Assembly: GCA_021799355.1 (NCBI GenBank)
Contig: JAJZAQ010000002.1
Coordinates: 1-64,000 of the forward strand
DNA from: Pseudomonadota bacterium
Lineage (GTDB): Bacteria; Pseudomonadota; Gammaproteobacteria; Burkholderiales; Burkholderiaceae_C
Direction of reading: 5' to 3'
Length of the DNA stretch: 64,000 nt
The notes under the pieces were generated by a model. It saw only the letters and a list, made by a program, of their open reading frames with translations, had not been told where the DNA came from and searched no databases. The position numbers were made by a program, and so were the translations under genes. Positions within the stretch are counted from its first letter, which is position 1. Each line of letters starts with the position of its first letter. Below, one piece after another: positions 1-8,478 of the stretch.

Positions 1-108
1 GGCAAACGGCCCCGAAAGGGGGAGCCCAAGCGGCTGTCGGAGCCCAGAAAAACGGCTTGCGTTGGCCTCGGATCCACGCAAACGGGTGCGCGGCCGCAAC
101 GATGGGAA

Positions 109-127
109 TTTTTTCAACGGTCTGTTA
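109..127 (+). repeat. Single end of a MITE-like repeat
   Basis: This 19-base AT-rich stretch matches the right-hand terminal inverted repeat of the element at 61299-61447 at 17 of 19 positions (TTTTTTCAACGGTCTGTTA). No matching left end is visible in positions 1-108, so it is either a remnant, an element whose other end is outside the window, or chance. Its last bases overlap a possible -10 hexamer TAGAAT (126-131) ahead of tolB. Confidence 0.35.
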
Positions 128-196
128 GAATCTCGCGGCAGCGCTTGTGCGGGTTTTCTCTCATCCCGGCAGAGCTCTGCCTTAGACTGAATCCTC

Positions 197-1513
197 ATGC
201 AGCGACGTCGATTTGTCCTTGGTTCCCTGGCTGCTCCGCTGGCGCGCGGTGCCGGTGTCCTCGCCGGTCTGAGCGTTTTGGCCGCGCCGGCGCGTGCGCA
301 GTTCAAAGTCGATGTCTCGGGCATCGGCGCTACGCAGATTCCCGTGGGCATCGGCGTGTTCCGTGATTCCGGCAATTGCCCGCAGCCCATCGCCGACATC
401 GTCCGTGCCGACCTGACACGCAGCGGGCTGTTTGCCGTGAGCAATCTGGGCGGGCAAACGCTGACCGAGCAAGGCCCGCCGAACTATGCCGCATGGCGCA
501 CGCAAAACCTCGAAGCCGTCGCCGGCGGCAGCGTCACACCGGCGGCGTCGGGCCGCTGGCTGATCCAGTTCCGGCTGTGGGACGCGGTCAAACAGGCCGA
601 TCTGGGTGGGCTGGCGCTGACCGTGCTGCCCGGCGACCTGCGGCTGGCGGCGCACAAGATCAGCGATTACATCTACCAGAAACTCACCGGCCAGCGCGGC
701 GTGTTCGCCACGCGCATCGCCTACATCAGCAAGGCCGGGCCGCACAATTTCGCCCTGAACATCGCCGACAGCGACGGCGCCAACCCGCAATACGCTCTGC
801 GCAGCCGCGAACCGTTGCTCTCGCCGGTGTGGTCACCCAACGGGCAGGAACTGGCTTACGTGTCGTTCGAAACCGGCAAGCCGGTGGTCTTCGTGCAGAA
901 CGTGCGCAGCGGCGCGCGCCGCATGGTGGCCAACTTCAAGGGCAGCAACAGCGCGCCGGCGTTCTCTCCCGACGGCGGCACCATGGCCGTGGTGCTCACC
1001 CTGACCGGGCGGTCGCAAATCTATCTGCTGCCCAGCAGCGGCGGCACGCCGCGGCAATTGATGCGCTCATACTCGATCGACACCGAGCCGGTGTTTGCGC
1101 CCGACGGCCAAAGCCTGTATTTCGTCAGCGATCGCGACGGCGGGCCGCAAGTCTACAAGGTCGCGCTCGACGGCAGCGGCGTGCAGCGCATCACCTATAC
1201 CGGCGGCTACAACGTCAGCCCGGCGGTCAGCCCCGACGGCAAAACGCTGGCGTATATCTCGCAGCAGGGCAACAGCTACCAGCTCTGGTCGATCAACCTG
1301 GCGACCAGCGCCACGCAGCTGCTCGACGACGGCAGCGACTGCGGCCACCCCAGTTTTGCCCCGAACGGCCAGATCGTGCTTTATTCTGCAGGCGGCCGGG
1401 GCGGCGAAGTGCTCAAGACCGTGTCGATCGACGGCCGGGTCCGCTCCACGCTGTCGCAAGCCGGTGTCCAGGTGCGCGAGCCGAGCTGGGGCCCCTGGAC
1501 GCCGGATCGCTGA
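197..1513 (+). CDS. tolB: Tol-Pal system beta-propeller protein TolB
   Basis: Periplasmic beta-propeller protein of the Tol-Pal envelope complex, which binds Pal and links the inner-membrane TolQRA motor to the outer membrane during cell constriction. The 438-residue length is normal for TolB. A signal peptide with an arginine-rich start (MQRRRFVLGSLA) ends near the ARAQ at residue 33-36. The TolB N-terminal domain follows to about residue 135, then PD40-type propeller repeats of the form SPDG-(K/Q)-x-L-A-Y-x-S through to the C terminus. pal follows 73 bases downstream and cpoB after it, so this is the distal half of the usual tolQRAB-pal-cpoB cluster; tolQRA would lie to the left of the window. 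The identification is secure. Confidence 0.97.
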   Translation: MQRRRFVLGSLAAPLARGAGVLAGLSVLAAPARAQFKVDVSGIGATQIPVGIGVFRDSGNCPQPIADIVRADLTRSGLFAVSNLGGQTLTEQGPPNYAAWRTQNLEAVAGGSVTPAASGRWLIQFRLWDAVKQADLGGLALTVLPGDLRLAAHKISDYIYQKLTGQRGVFATRIAYISKAGPHNFALNIADSDGANPQYALRSREPLLSPVWSPNGQELAYVSFETGKPVVFVQNVRSGARRMVANFKGSNSAPAFSPDGGTMAVVLTLTGRSQIYLLPSSGGTPRQLMRSYSIDTEPVFAPDGQSLYFVSDRDGGPQVYKVALDGSGVQRITYTGGYNVSPAVSPDGKTLAYISQQGNSYQLWSINLATSATQLLDDGSDCGHPSFAPNGQIVLYSAGGRGGEVLKTVSIDGRVRSTLSQAGVQVREPSWGPWTPDR

Positions 1514-1586
1514 ACGCGCCGCCGCCCATCTTCTTCATTTCGTCCGTTTTTTCCACAACCCGTTCCGATCGGAGAATCCCGTGAAC

Positions 1587-2129
1587 ATGCGCTCTACCCT
1601 GGTCTTCACCGCTCTGGCCGCTGCCCTGGCTCTGGGCGGTTGTGCGTCGCCCGTCCCCGTCAAACAGGCCCCCGTCGAGTCCAAGACCGCCACCCCGGTG
1701 GAAAGCGGCACCGCCGGCGCGAACGCCAACGGCGCCGGGCAGAACCAGGTCGCGGCGGTGCAGGCGCCCAGCGAATCCAACGCCGGGCCGGGACCGAACG
1801 TGCCCAAGAGCATCTACTTCGCGTTCAACAGCTACACCATCGAAAGCCAGTACACCCCGGTGCTCAACGCCAACGCCACCTACCTGACGCAGCACCCGCA
1901 GGCGCATGTGCAGCTGCAAGGCAATACCGACGCCCGCGGCAGCCGCGAGTACAACCTGGCGCTGGGGCAAAAACGTGCCGACGCCGTGATGAAGGCGCTC
2001 GAACTCCTCGGCGTCAAGCCGTCGCAGATGGAAGCCATCAGCTTCGGCAAGGAAAAGCCCAAGGCGCTGGGTGACACCGAAGCCGATTACGCGGAAAACC
2101 GCCGCGTCGACATCGTCTATCAGCGATGA
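1587..2129 (+). CDS. pal: Peptidoglycan-associated lipoprotein Pal
   Basis: Outer-membrane lipoprotein that anchors the outer membrane to peptidoglycan and is the membrane partner of TolB. The ATG at 1587 gives 180 residues with a lipobox LGGC and lipidated Cys19; a GTG six bases upstream (1581) would add two residues. The proline/alanine-rich linker after the cysteine leads into an OmpA-like domain (about residues 75-180) with the peptidoglycan-binding TDARGSREYNLALGQKRA segment and the terminal NRRVDI motif. The stop codon overlaps the start of cpoB (ATGA), as in the conserved cluster. Confidence 0.96.
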   Translation: MRSTLVFTALAAALALGGCASPVPVKQAPVESKTATPVESGTAGANANGAGQNQVAAVQAPSESNAGPGPNVPKSIYFAFNSYTIESQYTPVLNANATYLTQHPQAHVQLQGNTDARGSREYNLALGQKRADAVMKALELLGVKPSQMEAISFGKEKPKALGDTEADYAENRRVDIVYQR

Positions 2130-2947
2130 GCCGCCCCGCTGTGCGCCTCCCACGTTGCGCTCCCGCGTTACCGGCAGTGCAGCGCGTGGCCGCCTGCGCC
2201 GCGCTCGCGTTGAGCCTGGGCGCGGGCCTGGCCACCCCGGCCCGCGCCGACATGTTTCCCGACAACGAGGCACGCCGGGCGATTCTCGACCTGCGCGCGC
2301 AAGTGGCGCAAAACCAGCAAACCACGCAGTCGCAACTCGCCCAGCAGGCGCAGCAAATCCAGCAGATCCGCAACGCGCTGCTCGACCTGTCCAACCAGAT
2401 CGAACAGATGCGCGGTGAAATCGCCCAGCTGCGCGGCAAGCAGGACGCCGCCACGCAGCAGCTCAGCGACACCCTGGCCAAACTGCAAAGCAGCCAGCAG
2501 CAGCTCACCCAGCGGCTGAAACCGCTGGAGCCGGTGCAGGTGCAGATCAACGGCCAGACCTACACCGTGCAGCCGGCGGAAAAAGCCGCTTTCGAACAGG
2601 CGCTGACCGCTTTCCGCAACGGCGATTTCGCTGGCAGCGCCACGCAGCTCAAGGCGTTTCTGGCGCAGTATCCCACCAGCCCCTACGACGCCGATGCGCA
2701 GTACTGGCTGGCCAACGCGCAGTACGCGCAAAAGCAGTACAAGGACGCGATCACCACGTTCCAGGGCCTGATCCAGAGCAGCCCGAACAGCCCGCGCCTG
2801 CCCGAAGCCATGCTCGGTCTGGCGAACTGTCAGATCGAACTGCGGCAAATCGCCGCTGCGCGCAAGACCCTGAGCGAGCTGGTCAAGACCTACCCGCAGT
2901 CCGAGGCGGCACAGGCCGGGCGCGACCGTCTGGCGAAACTACGGTGA
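2126..2947 (+). CDS. cpoB: Cell division coordinator CpoB (YbgF)
   Basis: Periplasmic partner of the Tol system that couples outer-membrane constriction to septal peptidoglycan synthesis. The 273-residue protein has a signal peptide (cleavage near ARAD, residue 42), a Gln-rich coiled coil at about residues 50-135 that forms the trimerisation region, and C-terminal tetratricopeptide repeats (about 145-270) with the [23 protein letters not shown] pattern. It overlaps pal by four bases at its start and queC at its end, so all are probably cotranscribed. Identity is secure from sequence and context. Confidence 0.95.
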   Translation: MSRPAVRLPRCAPALPAVQRVAACAALALSLGAGLATPARADMFPDNEARRAILDLRAQVAQNQQTTQSQLAQQAQQIQQIRNALLDLSNQIEQMRGEIAQLRGKQDAATQQLSDTLAKLQSSQQQLTQRLKPLEPVQVQINGQTYTVQPAEKAAFEQALTAFRNGDFAGSATQLKAFLAQYPTSPYDADAQYWLANAQYAQKQYKDAITTFQGLIQSSPNSPRLPEAMLGLANCQIELRQIAAARKTLSELVKTYPQSEAAQAGRDRLAKLR

Positions 2948-3645
2948 CACCGCCGTCGTTGCCGCGCGCCGTCGTGCTGCTGTCCGGCGGCATGGATTCG
3001 GCCACCGTGCTCGCGCTGGCGCGGCAGCAGGGCTTTGCCTGCTTCGCGCTGTCTCTCGACTACGGCCAGCGCCACCGCGCCGAACTCGACGCGGCGCGGC
3101 GCGTCGCCGCAGCCCTGGGGGCGCAGCGGCATGAAGTCCTCCCCCTGGATCTGAGCCGTTTCGGCGGCTCGGCGCTGACCGACCCGGCCATCGCCGTGCC
3201 GACCCGGCACGCCGACGCCGGCATCCCCGTCACCTACGTTCCGGCGCGCAACACGGTGATGCTCGCCCTGGCGCTGAGCTGGGCCGAAGCCCTGGGCGCA
3301 CAGGACCTGTTTTACGGCGCCAACGCGGTCGATTATTCCGGCTACCCCGACTGCCGGCCGGAATACGTCGCGGCGTTCGAACGCCTGGCCAATCTGGCGA
3401 CCAAGGCCGGTGTCGAAGGCCGCCCGATGCGGCTGCACGCGCCGCTGATCGCGCTGAGCAAGGCGCAGATCATCCAGACCGGGACGCGGCTGGGGGTCGA
3501 TTACGCCATCACGGTCACCTGCTACCAGGCAGACGCCGAGGGACGGGCTTGCGGCCGCTGTGACGCCTGCCGCCTGCGCGCGCAAGGGTTCGCCGCCGCC
3601 GGCCTGCCTGACGTCACCCGTTACCAGCCCGGCGCCGGGCGCTGA
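2944..3645 (+). CDS. queC: 7-cyano-7-deazaguanine synthase QueC
   Basis: ATP-dependent conversion of 7-carboxy-7-deazaguanine to preQ0 in queuosine synthesis. The N terminus has the PP-loop nucleotide motif SGGMDSAT (residues 14-21) and the C terminus the zinc-binding cysteine cluster, [17 protein letters not shown]. The 233-residue length is typical. The start is GTG, overlapping the cpoB stop as GTGA; queC downstream of tol-pal-cpoB is a common arrangement. No other queuosine genes are in the window. Confidence 0.95.
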   Translation: MTPPSLPRAVVLLSGGMDSATVLALARQQGFACFALSLDYGQRHRAELDAARRVAAALGAQRHEVLPLDLSRFGGSALTDPAIAVPTRHADAGIPVTYVPARNTVMLALALSWAEALGAQDLFYGANAVDYSGYPDCRPEYVAAFERLANLATKAGVEGRPMRLHAPLIALSKAQIIQTGTRLGVDYAITVTCYQADAEGRACGRCDACRLRAQGFAAAGLPDVTRYQPGAGR

Positions 3646-3745
3646 TTCCCCGCCGCGACAAGCGGCAGGGCGCGTGGTTCGGCGCGACATGGAACAATAT
3701 CGCCCTGCGGCGCAGCGCCGCGCCCGTCGTTCGACCCCCGACCCG

Positions 3746-4861
3746 ATGCCGTCCGTTTCCGTTTCCGCCATTCACGCCACCGTGCTGTGGGGCACGTTCG
3801 TGCTGAGTCTGTTGTTTGGCGCCATCATGCAGCGCACGCGGTTTTGCACCATGGGCTCGGTCAGCGACATCGTCAACATGGGCTCATGGCTGCGCATGCG
3901 CATGTGGGTGCTGGCCATCGCCACGGCCACCGCCGGCTTCAACCTGCTTGCAGCCAGTGGACAGATCGACGCGGCGCAAACCATCTACACCACCTCCAGA
4001 GTGCTATGGCTGTCCGCGCTGGTGGGCGGGGTGCTGTTTGGCTTTGGCATGGTGCTGGCCTCCGGCTGCGGCAGCAAGACCCTGGTGCGCATCGGTGAGG
4101 GCAACCTCAAGGCCGTCGTCGTCTTCCTGATGATCGCGGTGTTCGCCTACATCACCCTGCGCGGCCTGACCGCCGAAGTGCGTGTGCACGTGCTCGACCG
4201 CGTGGCCGTCCAGTTGTCGGGGCCACAGGATCTGCCGGCCATCGTCTCGCGCCTGACCGGGCTGCCGCTGGCGCGGCTGCAACTCGCCTTCGGCCTGGGG
4301 GTCAGCCTGCTGCTGGGCGGCTGGGCGCTGAGCGCGCGCGAGTTCCGTACCGCCAACAACCTGGTCGCCGGGTTCGGCCTGGGGGCGATCATCGTCGGCG
4401 TCTGGTTCCTCTCGGGCAAGCTGGGTTTTCTCGCCGAAGACCCGCAAACGCTGCAGGCGGCGTACATCGGCACGCAAAACAACAAAATGGAGTCGCTGAG
4501 CTTCGTCGCGCCGCTGGCCTACACGCTGTTCTGGTTCATGATGTACAGCGATGCGAGCAACGTGCTGACCCTGGGCATCGTCTCGGTGTTTGGCGTCATC
4601 GCCGGCTCGGCCATCATGGCGCTGCTCGGCCGCCACTTCCGCTGGGAGGGATTTCGCGGTGTGGAGGACACCGCCAACCACCTGGTCGGCGGCGCGCTCA
4701 TGGGCATCGGCGGCGTCACCGCGCTGGGCTGCACCATCGGCCAGGGCATGAGCGGTGTGTCCACCCTGTCGGTGACCAGTTGGATTGCGTTTCTGTCCAT
4801 CGTCGGCGGCGCGGTGCTGGGGGTCAAATACCAGGCATGGCGGGTCGAACGCACGATGTGA
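3746..4861 (+). CDS. YeeE/YedE-family sulfur transporter
   Basis: Inner-membrane protein of the YeeE/YedE (TsuA) family, whose studied members take up thiosulfate. About 371 residues with nine or more hydrophobic segments and the family's two repeated halves. The conserved cysteine motifs are present: RTRFCTMG near residue 30, ASGCGSKTLVR near 109, and ALGCTIGQGMSG near 328. The ATG at 3746 is preferred because it begins just before the first membrane segment; an upstream in-frame ATG at 3689 would add 19 hydrophilic residues. Its stop overlaps the next gene. No TusA-like or rhodanese partner sits beside it, so the exact substrate is unproven. Confidence 0.85.
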   Translation: MPSVSVSAIHATVLWGTFVLSLLFGAIMQRTRFCTMGSVSDIVNMGSWLRMRMWVLAIATATAGFNLLAASGQIDAAQTIYTTSRVLWLSALVGGVLFGFGMVLASGCGSKTLVRIGEGNLKAVVVFLMIAVFAYITLRGLTAEVRVHVLDRVAVQLSGPQDLPAIVSRLTGLPLARLQLAFGLGVSLLLGGWALSAREFRTANNLVAGFGLGAIIVGVWFLSGKLGFLAEDPQTLQAAYIGTQNNKMESLSFVAPLAYTLFWFMMYSDASNVLTLGIVSVFGVIAGSAIMALLGRHFRWEGFRGVEDTANHLVGGALMGIGGVTALGCTIGQGMSGVSTLSVTSWIAFLSIVGGAVLGVKYQAWRVERTM

Positions 4862-5655
4862 GCGACATGCCGGCTGGCACGGACACTGCGTCCGGATTCG
4901 ACCGGCAACGGCGTTTCGGCGGCATCGCCAGGCTGTACGGCGAATCCGCCGCGCAGCGCATCGCGCAGGCCCATGCCGTGGTCGTTGGCGTGGGCGGCGT
5001 CGGCTCGTGGGCGGCCGAAGCGCTGGTGCGCAGCGGCGTGCAACGGCTCACCCTGATCGACCTCGACCACGTCGCCGAGTCGAACATCAACCGCCAGCTC
5101 CAGGCCCTGGACAGCACACTGGGCATGTCCAAGGTACTGGCGCTGCAGTCCCGCTTTGCCGACATCAACCCCACCTGCACCGTCTGCTGTATCGAAGACT
5201 TCGTCGATGCCGGCAACGCCGCGCAGCGCATTCCGGCAGACGCCGACGTCGTCCTCGACTGCTGCGACCAGGTGCGGGCCAAAGCGGCGATTGCCGCGCT
5301 GTGCCTGCAGCGGCGGCAGCCGGTGTTGATGGCCGGCGCCGCCGGCGGCAAACGCCATGCCGACGCGCTCCAGTGCGCCGACCTGTCGGCGGTCACCCAC
5401 GACCCGCTGCTGGCCAGCGTGCGCCAGCGCCTGCGCCGCTGGCACGGCGCGCCGCGCCGCGGTGACATCGGCGTCCTGTGTGCTTACAGCAAGGAAGCCG
5501 TCACCAGGACGGCAACCGACGGCTGCAGCGTACCGACCACGCCGCCGGCATCGCAGAACAACAGCCTGAACTGCGCCGGATTCGGTTCCAGCGTGATGGT
5601 CACCGCATCGATGGGCATGATCCTGGCTGCACGCGCGCTCGATGCCGTGTTATGA
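4858..5655 (+). CDS. tcdA: tRNA threonylcarbamoyladenosine dehydratase TcdA
   Basis: E1-like ATP-dependent enzyme that dehydrates t6A37 of tRNAs to the cyclic form ct6A. The ThiF/MoeB fold is shown by the Rossmann motif VVGVGGVGSWAAE and by the adenylation region DLDHVAESNINRQLQALDSTLG, which carries the TcdA variant of the E1 R-finger region. Length is about 265 residues against 268 in E. coli. The GTG at 4858 overlaps the preceding stop (GTGA); ATG at 4867 is an alternative that removes three residues. It sits directly upstream of two tRNA-Lys genes, whose UUU species is a t6A/ct6A-type substrate, though this adjacency may be chance. MoeB at 48388 is the other E1-like protein here and is distinct. 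Confidence 0.88.
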   Translation: MSDMPAGTDTASGFDRQRRFGGIARLYGESAAQRIAQAHAVVVGVGGVGSWAAEALVRSGVQRLTLIDLDHVAESNINRQLQALDSTLGMSKVLALQSRFADINPTCTVCCIEDFVDAGNAAQRIPADADVVLDCCDQVRAKAAIAALCLQRRQPVLMAGAAGGKRHADALQCADLSAVTHDPLLASVRQRLRRWHGAPRRGDIGVLCAYSKEAVTRTATDGCSVPTTPPASQNNSLNCAGFGSSVMVTASMGMILAARALDAVL

Positions 5656-5656
5656 T
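5648..5656 (+). promoter_or_regulatory. Possible extended -10 promoter of the tRNA-Lys pair
   Basis: TGTTATGAT reads as an extended -10 element (TG-N-TATGAT) ending 18 bases before the first tRNA. It overlaps the tcdA stop. The -35 region is poor, which is usual for extended -10 promoters. Confidence 0.35.
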
Positions 5657-5674
5657 TACAGGCTTGTTTGCGTT

Positions 5675-5750
5675 GGGTCGTTAGCTCAGTCGGTAGAGCA
5701 GCGGACTTTTAATCCGTTGGTCGCGTGTTCGAATCACGCACGACCCACCA
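5675..5750 (+). tRNA. tRNA-Lys (anticodon TTT)
   Basis: A 76-base cloverleaf: acceptor stem GGGTCGT pairs with ACGACCC, D arm GCTC...GAGC, anticodon loop CTTTTAA with anticodon TTT, T arm GCGTGTTCGAATCACGC, and an encoded CCA end. It is ten bases upstream of a second lysine tRNA. Confidence 0.97.
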
Positions 5751-5760
5751 GCCCCGATGC

Positions 5761-5836
5761 GGGTTGTTAGCTCAGTTGGTAGAGCAGCGGACTCTTAATC
5801 CGTAGGTCGGGCGTTCGAGCCGCCCACAACCCACCA
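5761..5836 (+). tRNA. tRNA-Lys (anticodon CTT)
   Basis: A 76-base cloverleaf with acceptor GGGTTGT/ACAACCC, anticodon loop CTCTTAA (anticodon CTT), T loop TTCGAGC and encoded CCA. The D arm and anticodon stem are nearly identical to the preceding tRNA, suggesting a tandem duplication followed by divergence. Confidence 0.97.
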
Positions 5837-6198
5837 AGAAAATCAACGGATTAGCCATTGCCCCCGACATTCTTCGCGGGGTCATGTGGCAAAATCGTGT
5901 CGAGCACCCGCACTGACAGCGCCTGCGCGTGGCTCGCCAAATGTGCAGGGTGCGAGATGTGCAGGTCGCTGCACCATTGCGGTGCTTTGCCAACCGCCCA
6001 TCTCCTGCAACACAAACAGCGGTGTGCCATGTTGCGCGTGCCGTCACCCGTCAGTGCTTTCCGCAAGTCGGCCCAGCCGTCTGGGGCGGCTGGCTGCACG
6101 CAGCCAGCGACCGGGTTTCAGCGCAATCACACCAGTAACACCAGCACGGTTTCGCAGCCGCCCCCTCAGCACCGTCTGTTGCGCGGGGTGTGCCGTTT
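5837..6198. other. Gap between tRNA-Lys and the cellulose operon
   Basis: These 362 bases follow the tRNA pair and lie beyond the end of bcsC. No reading frame resembles a protein I recognise on either strand, and no terminator with a T-run was seen. The minus strand has an open frame (5851-6099) that matches no family known to me. The 3' side of a tRNA is a common integration site, but no integrase or repeated tRNA end is visible. Confidence 0.4.
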
Positions 6199-8469
6199 TC
6201 AGCGGCGGTGCGGCAAGTCACTGCCGAACAGCGCCTGCCGCGGCGAAAAAAAGTAGCGCAGACCGAGGTACAGCGCGCGATCCTGATACGCCGGCCCGGT
6301 GCGCCAGAGTGCGCTGCCCTCCACCGCCCAATGCGGCGCCAGCAGGCTGCTCCACTGCAGCGCCGTGCTCGTGCCGATGCCCTGCGAGCGGCTGGCGGCC
6401 AGCGGTGCACACGGCGTATCGACGACCAGCGGTGGCGGCAGCGCGAAGCACGCGGTGGCGTCCTGCCGTACCGATTGCCAGCCGACCTGCACTTGTCCGG
6501 CGACCACCCAGCGGCGCGCATCCGCCGTCTGGAACACGGCGAGCAGCGAGGCGCTGGAAAACTCCTGCGGGCTGAAATACCCGCCCTGCCCCCAGGTGAA
6601 GCCCGACAGATTGCGGGCGTAATGCTCGTAGGCCAGATTCGGCCCGATGCTGACAAACCGCATACCGGGCAGCGGCACATCGCGCCCCAGGCCGAGGCTG
6701 GCGGCGAAATGCGCATTGCGCGCGACGTTCTCGCCGCTCAATGTCTCCGCATCGACCCGCGCGCTGACGTTCCACTGCGGCCAGAGGTTTTGGTAGCCGC
6801 CGGCGCTCAGCCCTTGCCGCAGTACCCGTCCCCATGCCTGGCCGCTGGCCGGATCACGCAGGCCGGTCAACGACAGGACGGAGTCGTCCACCGCGCTGCG
6901 ACGCAGGGCGACGCTCCAGTCGTGCGTCGGGCCCAAGTCACGCCAGGCAAGCGCTCCGGTCCATGTCGGGGATACCGCCCCGCCCGCGGGAGTGATGCCG
7001 ACACTCGCCTGCACCCCCTGCGGACCGACGCTGCGCCAGCGCAGCGTGCCGCTGGCGCCCACATGCTGCTGCGCCGCCGGCAATGTACTGCCGATACTGC
7101 CCACCGGGGGCGTGCCCCCGGCATCGACCGTGGTGCGCGCGATCTGCGCATCCCAGATGCCCAGCGCATTGGCCCAACGCAAATGCACCACTGGCGATTG
7201 CTCCAGACGCAGCCGGCTGGTGCCTGCGGCGCCAGACTTGCTGCGCACCTCGCCGCCCAAGGCGACACTGGGCGCAGCCGCGCCAGCGAGCGCCGGGTCG
7301 GCAGCCGCGTCGAGCACGGCGGCATCGCGGGCCAGGCCGAGATCGCGCCAGCGCTGCGCGCGTTGGCGCCGCACCAGCTCGGCGAACGCTCCCGGCTGCG
7401 CCGCCAGCTGGGTGATGCGTGCGGTTTGTCCGCTGCGCTGCAGACTGAGCAACAGCCCTTGCGCCGCGTCGGCGTCGTCGGGCCGGTCGTGCACCAGGGC
7501 GGCAAACTCGGTCGCTGCCTGTGCCGCCTGCCCGGCCTGCAGCAGGCTCCACGCCAGCAGCGCACGGTCGCCGGCGGTGTCCTTGCCCAGAGCGATCGCC
7601 CGCCTGAGCCACTCCACGGCCTGCCCCGGCTGGTCTTGCTCGCGCGCGCGCAGCGCCAGCTGCACGGCGACATCGGCACGCGCGGCGCGCAACGCCGGAT
7701 CGTCCTGCGCGATGGCGTAAGCCGCCTGCAGATGCCCGGTTTTTTGCAGGGCGTAGAACGCGCCCTGCCGCGCCGATGCCAACGTCGGGTCCCTGTCCAG
7801 CGCCAGCTCGAACCACGGCAGCGCCTGGGCCTCGCGCTGCATGCGGTACAGCGCCCAGCCCAGCCGTGCGGCCAGGGATGGGCTGGCCAGCGCACGCAAG
7901 GCAGCGGCATGCGCGTCGATACGTTGTGCCAGCTCCGGCTGCGGCGTCCCCTGTTCGTCGGCCTGCAGCATGGCCTCCAGCGCCTGCCACCACGCCGGCA
8001 GCGGGGCCGAGGCCGTGCCAGCCTCGGCGGGTGGCTCGGGTGACGCCGCAGGTTGTCCCAGCGCGACGTGCTGCGCCGGCCATTCCAGCCGGGTCGACAG
8101 CTTCAGCTGCAGCACCGGCCAGCCAGGCTCAGCCACCTGCCGCGCCGTGGCGCGGTGGTGCGTGGCCGCAGCCGGCGCGGGGCGTCGTGCCGTGGGCGCT
8201 GGCTGCACCGGCGCGGGCGGCGCGGGCGCAGGCCGCGCTGCCGGCGGCGCCGTGGGCTGCCACGGGTATTGCACGCCGCTTTGCGGCAGCTGCTCGATGC
8301 GCGTACCGGGTTGCGGCAAATAGTCCACCCGCGGCGCCGCGGCCACCGTGGCATCGAAGGCATAGGCCAGCGCCGCGGCCAGACACAGCGGTCTGGCCCA
8401 GGACGCAGCAGCGCCGCCCACGCGGGGTGCCGGGCGCCGTGACCAGCCATGCTGCGGTGAACGCATCAT
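6199..8469 (-). CDS. bcsC: Cellulose synthase outer-membrane channel BcsC (short form)
   Basis: Periplasmic and outer-membrane subunit that guides the cellulose chain out of the cell. The 756-residue protein has an N-terminal signal region, a long Pro/Ala-rich linker (about residues 60-130), TPR-like helices (about 170-390) and a C-terminal BCSC_C-type beta-barrel domain ending in YLGLRYFFSPRQALF. It is much shorter than enterobacterial BcsC (about 1150 residues); the loss is in the TPR arm, while the barrel appears whole. It is the last gene of bcsA-B-Z-C, nine bases after bcsZ. Function is inferred from the operon and the C-terminal domain. Confidence 0.82.
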   Translation of the reverse strand: MMRSPQHGWSRRPAPRVGGAAASWARPLCLAAALAYAFDATVAAAPRVDYLPQPGTRIEQLPQSGVQYPWQPTAPPAARPAPAPPAPVQPAPTARRPAPAAATHHRATARQVAEPGWPVLQLKLSTRLEWPAQHVALGQPAASPEPPAEAGTASAPLPAWWQALEAMLQADEQGTPQPELAQRIDAHAAALRALASPSLAARLGWALYRMQREAQALPWFELALDRDPTLASARQGAFYALQKTGHLQAAYAIAQDDPALRAARADVAVQLALRAREQDQPGQAVEWLRRAIALGKDTAGDRALLAWSLLQAGQAAQAATEFAALVHDRPDDADAAQGLLLSLQRSGQTARITQLAAQPGAFAELVRRQRAQRWRDLGLARDAAVLDAAADPALAGAAAPSVALGGEVRSKSGAAGTSRLRLEQSPVVHLRWANALGIWDAQIARTTVDAGGTPPVGSIGSTLPAAQQHVGASGTLRWRSVGPQGVQASVGITPAGGAVSPTWTGALAWRDLGPTHDWSVALRRSAVDDSVLSLTGLRDPASGQAWGRVLRQGLSAGGYQNLWPQWNVSARVDAETLSGENVARNAHFAASLGLGRDVPLPGMRFVSIGPNLAYEHYARNLSGFTWGQGGYFSPQEFSSASLLAVFQTADARRWVVAGQVQVGWQSVRQDATACFALPPPLVVDTPCAPLAASRSQGIGTSTALQWSSLLAPHWAVEGSALWRTGPAYQDRALYLGLRYFFSPRQALFGSDLPHRR

Positions 8470-8478
8470 CCACTTGCC

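Noticed and set aside
376-1584. Long plus-strand frame overlapping tolB
   Set aside because: Shadow frame of tolB with low-complexity Arg/Ala composition and no family match.
5851-6099. Minus-strand frame downstream of tRNA-Lys as an integrase remnant
   Set aside because: No tyrosine-recombinase residues or other recognisable motif; too short and unsupported to list as a gene.
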